A stretch of DNA of 64,000 bases from Luteibacter jiangsuensis (GTDB lineage Bacteria > Pseudomonadota > Gammaproteobacteria > Xanthomonadales > Rhodanobacteraceae): the NCBI RefSeq assembly GCF_011742555.1, contig NZ_JAAQQR010000003.1, forward strand, positions 248,001 through 312,000, given 5' to 3'. Below the pieces are notes generated by a model that was given only the letters and a program-made list of their open reading frames with translations, had not been told where the DNA came from and did not search any database. Below, one piece after another: positions 52,269 through 60,327 of this stretch. Position numbers and translations under genes: made by a program. Position 1 is the stretch's first letter. Every line of letters begins with the position of its first letter.

Positions 52269-53495
52269 TCAGATCCGTTTCAATGCGAGTACGGCGTTCA
52301 GTCCGCCGAACGCAAAGGAGTGACTCAGCGCCGCGCGAACCGGCCAATCGCGCGCGGTGTGCGGCACGTAATCGAGGTCGCACGCGGGGTCGGGTTGGTC
52401 GAGGTTGGCGGTAGGCGGTACGACGCCTTCGGTCATGGCACCAAGCACGGCGACCAGTTCCAGCGCACCGGATGCCCCGAGCGCGTGACCGTGCATCGAC
52501 TTGGTGGACGACACGGCGAGGTGTCGCGCGTGCGACCCGAACACCTGGTGGATGGCGCGAGTTTCGCTGACGTCATTTGCCTGCGTGCCGGTGCCGTGGG
52601 CATTGATGTAGTCGATGTCTTCGACGTTGAGCCGAGCCTCCGACAGCGCTTGGGTGATGGCCGCGGCGGCGCCGGCTGGGGTCGGCGCCACGATATCGCC
52701 GGCGTCGGCACTCATGCCCACCCCGGCGAGCGCGGCCAACGGCACGGCGCCCCGTGCGTGCGCGTGTTCCGCGGATTCGAGCACGAAGACCCCGGCGCCT
52801 TCGCCGAGTACCAGGCCCCGGCGGTTGGCGCTGAAGGGGCGGCAGGTATCGTCGGAAAGTACGCGCATCGCCTCCCATGCCCGGAGGGCGGCATACGTGA
52901 AGCACGATTCCGTGCCGCCGGCGATCGCCACGTCGGCAAGGCCCGCGCGAATCAGCAAGGCGGCCTGCGCTATCGCATGGTTGGACGAAGCGCAGGCGCT
53001 GGCCACGCCGAAGGCGGGGCCGCGCAGGCCGTGCGCGATGCTGATCTGGCTTGCCGGCGCATTCGCCATCATGCGCACGATGGTGAGCGGGTGCACCCTC
53101 GGCGCATGTTCCGCGTAGAGTCGCTGCGACTGCTCGTCGTGCGATGTCTCGCCACCCGCACCCGTACCGATCACCACCGCCGTGCGCGACCCGATACCGT
53201 TCGACCCGAAATCGATGCCCGACTGTGCAATGGCTTCACGCGCGGCGACCATGGCGAACTGGGAGGTTCGGTCGAGCATGGGCAGAACGCGCTCGTCGAA
53301 CCACATCGACGGATCGAAGCTTTCCGGCACCTGCGCCGCGACCTTCACCCGCAGCTGGCTGGCCTGTGCGTGACGCAGCGGTCCGATGGCGCTGCGCCCT
53401 TCCCGAAGGTTCCGCCACAGGGGGCCCGCGCCCTCGCCGAACGGGCTGACGGCACCCATGCCGGTGACGACGACGCTTTGCGCACCAGGACTCAC
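52269..53495 (-). CDS. Beta-ketoacyl-ACP synthase, FabF-like
   Basis: A 408-residue thiolase-fold condensing enzyme. The active-site triad is intact: Cys168 in GVASACASSNHA, His300 in INAHGTGTQAND and His337 in STKSMHGHALGASG. FabF-type Thr is replaced by His335 in that last motif. The end LSHSFAFGGLNAVLALKR is standard. Its place between a dedicated ACP and a FemAB-like gene, away from fab genes, points to a specialised pathway. It overlaps the ACP gene by 4 bp. Confidence 0.93.
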   Translation of the reverse strand: MSPGAQSVVVTGMGAVSPFGEGAGPLWRNLREGRSAIGPLRHAQASQLRVKVAAQVPESFDPSMWFDERVLPMLDRTSQFAMVAAREAIAQSGIDFGSNGIGSRTAVVIGTGAGGETSHDEQSQRLYAEHAPRVHPLTIVRMMANAPASQISIAHGLRGPAFGVASACASSNHAIAQAALLIRAGLADVAIAGGTESCFTYAALRAWEAMRVLSDDTCRPFSANRRGLVLGEGAGVFVLESAEHAHARGAVPLAALAGVGMSADAGDIVAPTPAGAAAAITQALSEARLNVEDIDYINAHGTGTQANDVSETRAIHQVFGSHARHLAVSSTKSMHGHALGASGALELVAVLGAMTEGVVPPTANLDQPDPACDLDYVPHTARDWPVRAALSHSFAFGGLNAVLALKRI

Positions 53496-53776
53496 ACCGC
53501 CGCCCCGGTACCGTCCGGCCGCGCCGCCAGTGCGGCCTGCACGGCGCTTATCAGGTGTCCGACGGAATCGGACTCGAAGTTCGCACCCTCATCGGGAAAG
53601 TGTATGTCGAAGTGCTCCTCGAGTTCGAAGATCAGTTCGATGGCGTCCAGGGACGATATGCCTAAATCCTTGAGCGTGGCCTCCGGAACGAGCGATGCGG
53701 GTTCCACGTGGGTCTGCTGGGCCACGATGGCTATGATCTGTTCGCCGACATGGTCGGCGAGTGGCGAGACGTTCAT
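53492..53776 (-). CDS. Dedicated acyl carrier protein
   Basis: A 94-residue acidic four-helix carrier protein. The phosphopantetheine attachment site is Ser42 in KDLGISSLDAIELIFELEE, a variant of the usual DSL motif (Ser-Ser-Leu). It differs from the housekeeping ACP in having a longer tail (AALAARPDGTGAAV). It is coupled to the KS gene by a 4-bp overlap, so it most likely holds the acyl chain for that enzyme. The class III aminotransferase gene ends 29 bp upstream. Confidence 0.92.
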   Translation of the reverse strand: MNVSPLADHVGEQIIAIVAQQTHVEPASLVPEATLKDLGISSLDAIELIFELEEHFDIHFPDEGANFESDSVGHLISAVQAALAARPDGTGAAV

Positions 53777-53805
53777 GGTGCATCCTCCGGTGGACGCGCT
53801 CGGCT

Positions 53806-55209
53806 TCAGGCACGCTTTGCGCGCGTCAGCAGCTGGTCGAGCAGGGCGATTGCCAAGTCGATTTCCTCGTGCGTGATGTCGAGCGACGGCGCAAGCGTGA
53901 TCACGTTCTTGTACCAACCGCCCACATCCAGCACGAGGCCAATCTTCTTGCCGTTGTGCTCGAGATCACCGGCCAGGCCGATATCCACCATGCGGTCGAG
54001 CAGGGCCTTGTTCGGCGTGAACCCGTCCTCGGTGCAGATCTCGGCACGGAGCGCCAGACCGAGGCCGTCCACGTCGCCGATTTCCTTGTGGCGCTTCTGC
54101 AGGTCGCGCAGGCCATCGAGGAAATGGGCGCCCTTGGCCGGCACGCTGGTCTCGTAGTCCAGCTCGTAGCCCATGCGGATGACTTCCAGGCCCACGGCCG
54201 TACCGAGCGGGTTCGAGTTGAACGTGGAGTGCGTGGAACCCGGGGGGAACACCACGGGATTGATCAGTTCCTCGCGCGCCCAGAGGCCGGACAGCGGATT
54301 GAGGCCGTTGGTGAGCGCCTTGCCGAACACGAGCACGTCGGGCGTCACGCCGAAATGTTCGATCGACCAGAGCTTGCCGGTGCGCCAGAAGCCCATCTGG
54401 ATCTCGTCCACCACCATGAGGATGCCGTACTGGTCCAGCACATTCTTCAGGTCACGGAAGAAGTTCATGGGCGGGATCACGTAGCCGCCAGTGCCCTGGA
54501 TCGGCTCCACGTAGAACGCGGCATATTCCGCCTGGTTCACCTTCGGGTCCCACACGCCGTTGTATTCGGTCTCGAACAGACGCGCGAACTGGCGCACGCA
54601 GGCGTCCGAGTATTCCTCGGCCGTCATGCCCTTCGGGCGGCGGAACGGGTACGGGAACGGAATGAACATCGCGCGCTCGCCGAAGTGGCCGAAGCGGCGG
54701 CGATAGCGGTAACTGGAGGTGATGGACGAGGCGCCCAGGGTGCGGCCGTGGTAGCCGCCCTCGAACGCGAACATCAGGCTCTTGCCGTTGGACGCATTGC
54801 GGACGAGCTTCAGCGAGTCCTCGATGGCCTGCGCGCCGCCCACGTTGAAATGCACGCGGCCCTTGCGCCCGAACTTGCTTTCCACGTCTTGCGCAATGGT
54901 CTTGGCGAGCTGGATGCGGCCCTCGTGGAGGTACTGGCTGGCCACCTGCGGCAGCACGTCGATCTGGCGCTTCAGCGTATCGTTCAGGCGCTGATTGCCG
55001 TAACCGAAATTGACCGCGGAATACCACATCTGCAGGTCGAGGAAGGGCACGTCCGCCGTGTCGTACATCCAGCTGCCTTCGCAGCGGCGGAAGATCTTCG
55101 GCGGGTCCACGTAATGCACGGTGTCGCCGAAGGAGCTGTACTGGGCTTCGTCGCGCAGCAGCTGCGCGTCGTCGATGGCAGCGGAAGCGTGCTTGTCGAA
55201 TACGTTCAT
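53806..55209 (-). CDS. Class III PLP-dependent aminotransferase
   Basis: A 467-residue omega-aminotransferase-fold enzyme. It has the substrate/PLP segments NVGGAQAIEDSLKLVRNAS and AFEGGYHGRTLGASS, the Asp of VVDEIQMGFWRTG (Asp268) and the Schiff-base Lys297 in FGKALTNGLNPLSG. Relatives transfer amino groups to aldehydes or keto acids (ornithine, GABA, beta-alanine, acyl-linked ketones). With an ACP and a KS downstream it may aminate a ketoacyl intermediate or supply an amino-acid unit. The gap to the HAD phosphatase gene is 14 bp. Confidence 0.9.
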   Translation of the reverse strand: MNVFDKHASAAIDDAQLLRDEAQYSSFGDTVHYVDPPKIFRRCEGSWMYDTADVPFLDLQMWYSAVNFGYGNQRLNDTLKRQIDVLPQVASQYLHEGRIQLAKTIAQDVESKFGRKGRVHFNVGGAQAIEDSLKLVRNASNGKSLMFAFEGGYHGRTLGASSITSSYRYRRRFGHFGERAMFIPFPYPFRRPKGMTAEEYSDACVRQFARLFETEYNGVWDPKVNQAEYAAFYVEPIQGTGGYVIPPMNFFRDLKNVLDQYGILMVVDEIQMGFWRTGKLWSIEHFGVTPDVLVFGKALTNGLNPLSGLWAREELINPVVFPPGSTHSTFNSNPLGTAVGLEVIRMGYELDYETSVPAKGAHFLDGLRDLQKRHKEIGDVDGLGLALRAEICTEDGFTPNKALLDRMVDIGLAGDLEHNGKKIGLVLDVGGWYKNVITLAPSLDITHEEIDLAIALLDQLLTRAKRA

Positions 55210-55223
55210 GAGGGTTCCGTAAA

Positions 55224-55931
55224 TCAGGCGAGGCTGTCTTGGATGGCGGGTAGCGTGAGGTGTTCTTCCAGCGTTCCATCGAGCAACGCGGGCAGAAGCG
55301 CCAGCGCGTCTTCGAAGCCGGTGATGGGCATGTAGGGGATACCAGCGGCGCGGCAGTGCTCGATCAGGCGGTGCTTGGCGAACACGTAGTCGACGTGGTC
55401 GGCGGCGCAGAAGTCCGACGCGCCGTCGCCGATGAGGAGGGTCTTGCGGCCGTTGGATGCGCGGCTGCGCTCGACGCAGGCGCATTTGCAGGTGCCGCTG
55501 CCGCAGCCTTCGGCCTGGAAGGGCGAGCTGAAACTCCAGCGCTGCGGCGGGGTACCCGGCGCCAGGTGGTTCGCCGCCACGGGCAGATCGTCCAGGCCAT
55601 GGCGGCGCAGGATGCGATGGATGGCGTAGTCTAGGCCGTCGCTCACGATGTGCACGGGCACGTCCAGTTCGCGGGCCCTCGCCACGAAGGCGGGGAACGC
55701 ATGGTCGATGCGCACGTTGGCGAGTTCGGCGTCCAGTTCTTCCGCGCTCATGTCGAGCAGCGCCACCTGTCCGCCCATACATGCGCGGGAGCCGATGAGG
55801 CCGGCGCGCCAGTCGCGTTCCAGTGCCTCCCAGCCCGGGCGCCCGTAACGATCCAGCAGGGAGTCGATCACGTCTTCCACGGAAATGGTGCCGTCGAAGT
55901 CGCAGAGGATGGTCCAGTCGCGCAGGCTCAT
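55224..55931 (-). CDS. MtnX/SerB-like HAD-IB phosphatase
   Basis: A 235-residue haloacid-dehalogenase phosphatase of subfamily IB. Motif I is CDFDGTI (nucleophile Asp11, Asp13), motif II is VSDGLDY, the conserved Lys is in GRKTLLIG and motif IV is GDGASD (Asp169, Asp173). A cysteine cluster, CGSGTCKCAC (Cys143, 148, 150, 152), may hold a metal. Family members act on phosphoserine, phosphoethanolamine or MtnX substrates. It is the first gene of the six-gene operon and could make an amino alcohol such as serine or ethanolamine for the pathway. Confidence 0.85.
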   Translation of the reverse strand: MSLRDWTILCDFDGTISVEDVIDSLLDRYGRPGWEALERDWRAGLIGSRACMGGQVALLDMSAEELDAELANVRIDHAFPAFVARARELDVPVHIVSDGLDYAIHRILRRHGLDDLPVAANHLAPGTPPQRWSFSSPFQAEGCGSGTCKCACVERSRASNGRKTLLIGDGASDFCAADHVDYVFAKHRLIEHCRAAGIPYMPITGFEDALALLPALLDGTLEEHLTLPAIQDSLA

Positions 55932-56104
55932 CGAGAGGTCGCAGTGGTTGCAGGTGGATGTGGACGCTAGACCCACGATCTTTCCCGCCCCTTTCCGCGC
56001 TTTTCACGGGGTTCGCGCTAAGGCGCAACTAAGCCGCCCAATACGGCCGCAGGCATACCCGGAAGGTTCCTCGGCGAGGCAGAAGGGAATGCCCGGCGGC
56101 ATCT

Positions 56105-56130
56105 GCGGCTCCGGATATCCGGATAGCCGC
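56105..56130. other. Palindrome near the DUF998 gene end
   Basis: A perfect 14-bp palindrome, TCCGGATATCCGGA (56110-56123), lies within outer arms GCGGCT and AGCCGC. On the + strand it is followed nine bases later by TTTTT, giving a weak terminator look, although no + strand gene ends here. It lies 20 bp after the DUF998 stop. The rest of 55932-56104 shows nothing I can name beyond the probable promoter area of the HAD operon. Confidence 0.4.
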
Positions 56131-56150
56131 GGTGTCGCATTTTTGGAGCT

Positions 56151-56789
56151 TCAGCCTGGTGTTTGCGATCGCAATCGAAGAGATACACCGAACAGCCACG
56201 CGAACAGAACCAGCACGAAAAACCGGTTCGCGAGGCCATATGGCATCCCCTTGTGCAGGGTGAGGAACTGGATGACAAATCCGGCCAATATCAGGGAGGT
56301 GAGCATCCAGGCGGTTCGCCGAAAGGGGCGCCACGCCGGGTGGGTTCCGAAACTTGCCGATAGCAGAATGCTTGCGATGAAGATGCTTCCGACATTCACG
56401 AGGAAGCTCTGGTCGTGGATGGCTCCCGACCGGGTGGACGGCGCGCCAGGGATATCCGTGGGAAACGCGGCCGAGACCACCAGCCCGATCGCGGCAACGA
56501 GCAGCAGAAACATCCCCAATCGGGCGGTGATGGAGCGCAGGCCGCTGGTATGGAGGCCCGCTACGAGCGCCAACAGGCCACAGCTCATCGCGAGGAACCA
56601 GATCGTCATCACCCAGCCATATCGACCCACGGCGTAATTGCTGATGAAGTTGGTTGCCGGTGCGTAATCGGGCCGCAGAAAGTGCAGCGTCAGGAGAGCC
56701 ACCGCGGCGTAGATGAAGCAGGCCAAAGCTGCTGTCGCGAAGGCGACGGATGTTGAACGTGATCCTTTCCCGGCATTCTCGATGGCCAT
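56151..56789 (-). CDS. DUF998 family integral membrane protein
   Basis: A 212-residue protein with six hydrophobic helices. The family pattern is seen in NFISNYAVGRYGWVMTIWF, VVSAAFPTDIPGAPSTRSG, the intramembrane-side IHDQSFLVNVGSI and the end LANRFFVLVLFAWLF. The Asp and His in these motifs recall CREST-type membrane hydrolases, but no activity is proven. The gene stands alone between the HAD operon and the DUF1800 operon. Confidence 0.85.
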   Translation of the reverse strand: MAIENAGKGSRSTSVAFATAALACFIYAAVALLTLHFLRPDYAPATNFISNYAVGRYGWVMTIWFLAMSCGLLALVAGLHTSGLRSITARLGMFLLLVAAIGLVVSAAFPTDIPGAPSTRSGAIHDQSFLVNVGSIFIASILLSASFGTHPAWRPFRRTAWMLTSLILAGFVIQFLTLHKGMPYGLANRFFVLVLFAWLFGVSLRLRSQTPG

Positions 56790-57099
56790 GAGCGAATCTC
56801 CTGGCTTCTGCAGGTTATTGGAAGGCTTCCTGATCCTTTTAGCTGTCGGCTGCGGCCGAGCTTGACGGCAGTGCGGCCGACGCCAGTGGCGACTTTACGC
56901 GATTCGACCCGCACCCTTGGACTGGTAGAGCAGCTTATTGGCCGAAAGGACTAGCTAGGTCACCGTGCGACGCGGCAGGCCGGAGGTCGTTACAAATCCA
57001 TATCGCCCCTGAAGCAAGCTTTTACGAGCGCACCGCTGCCGTAAACCTTCGGGCAACCTGTCCGTTCGTTGGGAGTGTTACCCCTGTAACGGAGGTTTC
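56790..57099. other. 310-bp divergent spacer
   Basis: This spacer lies between the divergent DUF998 and DUF1800 genes and holds no gene. Seen are a GC-rich middle with the imperfect dyad GTCGGCTGCGGCCGAGCTTG, and a short hairpin GTTAC-CCCT-GTAAC (57077-57090) directly followed by the GGAGG ribosome site of the DUF1800 gene. Promoters for both genes must lie here, but none is clear. Confidence 0.6.
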
Positions 57100-58605
57100 A
57101 TGCGATCGCTCGCCGCCTGCCTGCTGGTCCTGGCCGCCCTGCCTGTCCTGGCGGATGACGCTGCACTGCCGAAGGAAGACGCCTATTGGCTCAATCGGGT
57201 TACTTTCGGCGCCGATTCGGCCACCCTCGCCAGCTTTCGCGATCTGGGCAAGCGGCGCTTCCTCGACCGCCAGCTTCACCCGTCGGGTGACGGGCTGCCG
57301 GCGGCGATCCAGGCCCGGATCGCCGGATTCGACGCGGTGAAGACGCCCGTGACCGTGCTGATGGCCCAGGTGCGTGACCAGGCCCAGGTCATCAAGGCCA
57401 TGCCCGATGGCGACGCCAAGCAGGAGGCGCGCAAGGCCCAGCAGAAGCAGGGCAACGAATACGCCCAGCAGGCGCAATCCGCCGTACTGCTCGAGGCCAT
57501 CTACGACGAGAACCAGCTGCGCGAGCAGCTGGTGTGGTTCTGGCTGAACCATTTCAGCGTGTTCCGTGACAAGGGGCGTGTGCGCTGGCTGCTGGCCGAT
57601 TACACGCAAAACACGATTCGCCCGCACGCTCTGGGCAAGTTCCGTGATCTGGTCATGGCCACGCTCAAGAGCCCGGCCATGCTCGAATACCTCGACAACG
57701 CGCAGAACGCACGCGACAAGATCAACGAAAACTATGCGCGCGAACTCATGGAGCTGCACACACTCGGCGTGGGCTCGGGTTACACGCAGGCCGATGTGCA
57801 GGCCCTGGCGCACATCCTGACCGGCGTGGGCGTGAACTTCGACGGCCAGCCGCGCAGGATTCGTCGCGACCTGCAGCCGTATTACCTGCAGGAGGGCGTG
57901 TTCGAGTTCAATCCCAACCGGCATGACTTCAGCGACCAGGTGCTGCTCGGCCACACGATCAAGGGCGGCGGCTTCGACGAGGTGGAGAAGGCCGTGGACC
58001 TCATCGTGAACCAGCCGGCGTGCGCGACATTCGTCTCCACGGGACTGGCGAAGTATTTCGTGGCCGATGACCCGCCGCCCGCGCTGATCGAGGCCATGGC
58101 GAAGACCTTCCGGCACACGGACGGCGACATCGCGCAGGTGATGAAAACCATGCTGACCTCGAAGTACTTCACCGCTTCGCTGGGCAAGCGTTACAAGGAT
58201 CCGACCCAGTTCCTGGTCTCCGCCATGCGCCTGGCCTATGACGGCAAGCCTGTGGAAAACCCGCGGCCGCTGGTGAATTGGGTGCAGCAGTTGGGCCAGG
58301 CACCGTTCGGGCGCATCACCCCGGACGGCTGGCCGTTGGCCAGTTCGGAATGGACCAGCTCGGGCCAGGTGGCGAAACGTTTCGAGATCGCCCGCTCCAT
58401 TGGCAGCGGCGCCAATCATCTCTTCGACCTCAACGACGACGGCTCGCAACACCGCGGCGGCTTCCCGCAGCTGACCACGCCGACCTACTACGCGACCATC
58501 GATCCCTTCCTCGGCCCGAAGACGCGCGACGCGCTCTCGCAGGCCACGTCGCAGCAGGAATGGAACACCTACCTGCTCTCGTCCCCCGAATTCAATTACC
58601 GCTGA
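57100..58605 (+). CDS. DUF1800 family secreted protein
   Basis: A 501-residue exported protein with a signal peptide (RSLAACLLVLAALPVLADD). DUF1800 landmarks are AYWLNRVTFGADSATLASFR near the start, QLREQLVWFWLNHFSVF, ENYARELMELHTLGVGSGYT with QADVQALAHILTGVG, and HDFSDQVLLGHTIKGGGFDE. Such proteins always appear with DUF1501 partners and their biochemical role is unknown; both are thought to act in the periplasm or at the surface. The ribosome site GGAGG is close to the ATG. The partner follows after 8 bp. Confidence 0.9.
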   Translation: MRSLAACLLVLAALPVLADDAALPKEDAYWLNRVTFGADSATLASFRDLGKRRFLDRQLHPSGDGLPAAIQARIAGFDAVKTPVTVLMAQVRDQAQVIKAMPDGDAKQEARKAQQKQGNEYAQQAQSAVLLEAIYDENQLREQLVWFWLNHFSVFRDKGRVRWLLADYTQNTIRPHALGKFRDLVMATLKSPAMLEYLDNAQNARDKINENYARELMELHTLGVGSGYTQADVQALAHILTGVGVNFDGQPRRIRRDLQPYYLQEGVFEFNPNRHDFSDQVLLGHTIKGGGFDEVEKAVDLIVNQPACATFVSTGLAKYFVADDPPPALIEAMAKTFRHTDGDIAQVMKTMLTSKYFTASLGKRYKDPTQFLVSAMRLAYDGKPVENPRPLVNWVQQLGQAPFGRITPDGWPLASSEWTSSGQVAKRFEIARSIGSGANHLFDLNDDGSQHRGGFPQLTTPTYYATIDPFLGPKTRDALSQATSQQEWNTYLLSSPEFNYR

Positions 58606-58613
58606 GGTCCGCC

Positions 58614-59804
58614 ATGGATCGTCGCCAGTTCCTTTTCACCCTCGCTGCCACCGTGCCCGCGCTGACCCTCGGGGGCAAGGTATTCGCCACGCCGGCCACC
58701 TCGCCTCGCTTCCTGCTAGTGTTCCTGCGCGGCGGCTACGATGCCAACAATCTTCTCGTGCCCTACGCGAGCGACTTCTATTACGAGTCGCGGCCGAACA
58801 TCGCGGTGGCCCGGCCGGACCCGCAGGACGACGGCTCGGCACGCGCGCTGGACGCGAACTGGGCCCTGGCGCCGGCCGTGCTGAAGTCGATGGGGCCGCT
58901 GTGGGATCGCAAGCAGCTGGCCTTCGTTCCCTTCGCGGGCACCGACGATCTGTCGCGTAGCCACTTCGAAACCCAGGACAATATCGAATCGGGCGAGGCA
59001 GGCGACGCACGCCGCTACGCCTCCGGTTTCATGGGGCGGCTGAGCGGCGTGCTGCGCGGCGTGCCGCCGATCGCCTTCACGGATGCGCTGCCGCTCTCGT
59101 TTCGCGGCGCGGGGGACGTGCCCAACGTGTCGCTGAAGGGCAACGGCAATGCCACGTTCGACGATCGCCAGTCGAAGATCCTCGCCGGCATGTACCAGGG
59201 CACCGCGTTGCAGGCGCAGGCCGCCGACGGCCTGCAGTTGCGCCAGGACGTGGCCAACGATCTCAAGACAGAGATGACCGCGGCCAGCCGCGGCGCGGTG
59301 AACGCCCGTGGCTTCGCCCAACAGGGCGAGCGCATGGCGACGCTGATGCGCGACCGCTTCCGCCTCGGCTTCGTCGACGTGGGCGGCTGGGACACGCATG
59401 TGAACCAGGGCGGCGCGCAAGGCCAGCTCGCGAACAACCTGGATAACCTGTCGCAAGGCCTCGCGGCCTTCGCCGACGGTCTGGGCGAAAAGGAATGGAA
59501 CGACACCGTCGTGGTCGTCGTCTCCGAGTTCGGCCGCACCTTCCGCGAGAACGGCAACAAGGGCACCGACCACGGCCACGGCACGACGTACTGGGTGCTG
59601 GGCGGAAAGATCGATGGCGGTCGCATCGCGGGGCAGCAGGTCGCGATCAATGCGGGGAACCTGCTGCAGAATCGCGACTATCCTGTATTGAACAACTACC
59701 GCGATGTGCTTGGCGGGCTCATGCGGCGGATGTATGGGTTGTCGGACAAGGACCTCGGCACGGTGTTCCCCGGCGCGAAGCCAACCGACCTCCGCCTGGT
59801 CTAG
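58614..59804 (+). CDS. DUF1501 family protein, Tat-exported
   Basis: A 396-residue protein with a twin-arginine-like signal (MDRRQFLFTLAATVPALTLG). The DUF1501 fold, related to alkaline phosphatase/sulfatase, is seen in LLVFLRGGYDANNLLVPY, THVNQG (VDVGGWDTHVNQGG), VVVVSEFGRTFRENG and TDHGHGTTYWVLGG. These motifs keep possible metal ligands (Asp, His, Glu), but the activity is unknown. The GAGG ribosome site is seven bases before the ATG. It is transcribed with the DUF1800 gene and is convergent with the DUF3617 gene 12 bp away. Confidence 0.9.
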   Translation: MDRRQFLFTLAATVPALTLGGKVFATPATSPRFLLVFLRGGYDANNLLVPYASDFYYESRPNIAVARPDPQDDGSARALDANWALAPAVLKSMGPLWDRKQLAFVPFAGTDDLSRSHFETQDNIESGEAGDARRYASGFMGRLSGVLRGVPPIAFTDALPLSFRGAGDVPNVSLKGNGNATFDDRQSKILAGMYQGTALQAQAADGLQLRQDVANDLKTEMTAASRGAVNARGFAQQGERMATLMRDRFRLGFVDVGGWDTHVNQGGAQGQLANNLDNLSQGLAAFADGLGEKEWNDTVVVVVSEFGRTFRENGNKGTDHGHGTTYWVLGGKIDGGRIAGQQVAINAGNLLQNRDYPVLNNYRDVLGGLMRRMYGLSDKDLGTVFPGAKPTDLRLV

Positions 59805-59816
59805 CGTCGCCCCCCA

Positions 59817-60251
59817 TCAATCTTCCGGGCTGGTGCAGGCGGCGTAACGGTCGCCCTCCACCCGCGTCACCTCGCTGCCGCCTTCGGACGTGACGCTGCC
59901 TGTGTAGTGCTTGGCGCTGTCGAAATCCACATGCGCTGAAGCCGGCGCGGCGGTCTTGCAGGTGAGCTTCCACGCCAGCGAAGTACTGCGGCGTTGCTGG
60001 TCCGTGGCGGTGCACTCGCCGGCCGCCGGCGTCCACGCGGCGAACGTGGTCCAGGGATCGGCACCTTCATCCACGCAATGCCATTGCACTTCCGGTGCAT
60101 CGGCCTTGCCATGGGCCACGTGCCGCACCTGGATCTTCCACAACCCCGGCATGGCACCGAAGTCGCCGGCATCGGCGTGGACGGGGGTGACCGCAGCCAA
60201 CGGGATCAGGGCGATTACGCCAACGACCCATCCGAGCAGGGAAAGCTTCAT
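59817..60251 (-). CDS. DUF3617-like small periplasmic protein
   Basis: A 144-residue protein with a signal peptide ending near VTPVHA. The mature part has the DUF3617 layout: MPGLWKIQV at the start, Cys residues in WHCVDEG, GECTATD and LTCKTA, and GSVTSEGG, ending with YAACTS, which suggests two disulfides. These proteins are widespread in proteobacteria without a known function. It follows the phosphoesterase gene on the same strand, but a clear terminator separates them, so it probably has its own promoter. Confidence 0.75.
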   Translation of the reverse strand: MKLSLLGWVVGVIALIPLAAVTPVHADAGDFGAMPGLWKIQVRHVAHGKADAPEVQWHCVDEGADPWTTFAAWTPAAGECTATDQQRRSTSLAWKLTCKTAAPASAHVDFDSAKHYTGSVTSEGGSEVTRVEGDRYAACTSPED

Positions 60252-60274
60252 CGTCGTCTACTCCTTGCATCGCG

Positions 60275-60302
60275 AAAACCCCGCCCGCTTGCGCGGGCAG
60301 GG
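60275..60302 (-). terminator. Rho-independent terminator of the phosphoesterase gene
   Basis: Read on the minus strand, CCCTGCCCGC, a GCAA tetraloop and GCGGGCGGGG are followed by TTTT. The stem is 10 bp with one mismatch, and it begins 26 bp after the stop codon of the phosphoesterase gene. This is the clearest intrinsic terminator in the window. Confidence 0.85.
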
Positions 60303-60327
60303 TCGTTGTCTCGTTAACAGCGAATGC

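Noticed and set aside
57077-57090. GTTAC-CCCT-GTAAC hairpin as an RNA regulatory switch
   Set aside because: A 5-bp stem next to the ribosome site is common by chance and no larger conserved structure surrounds it.
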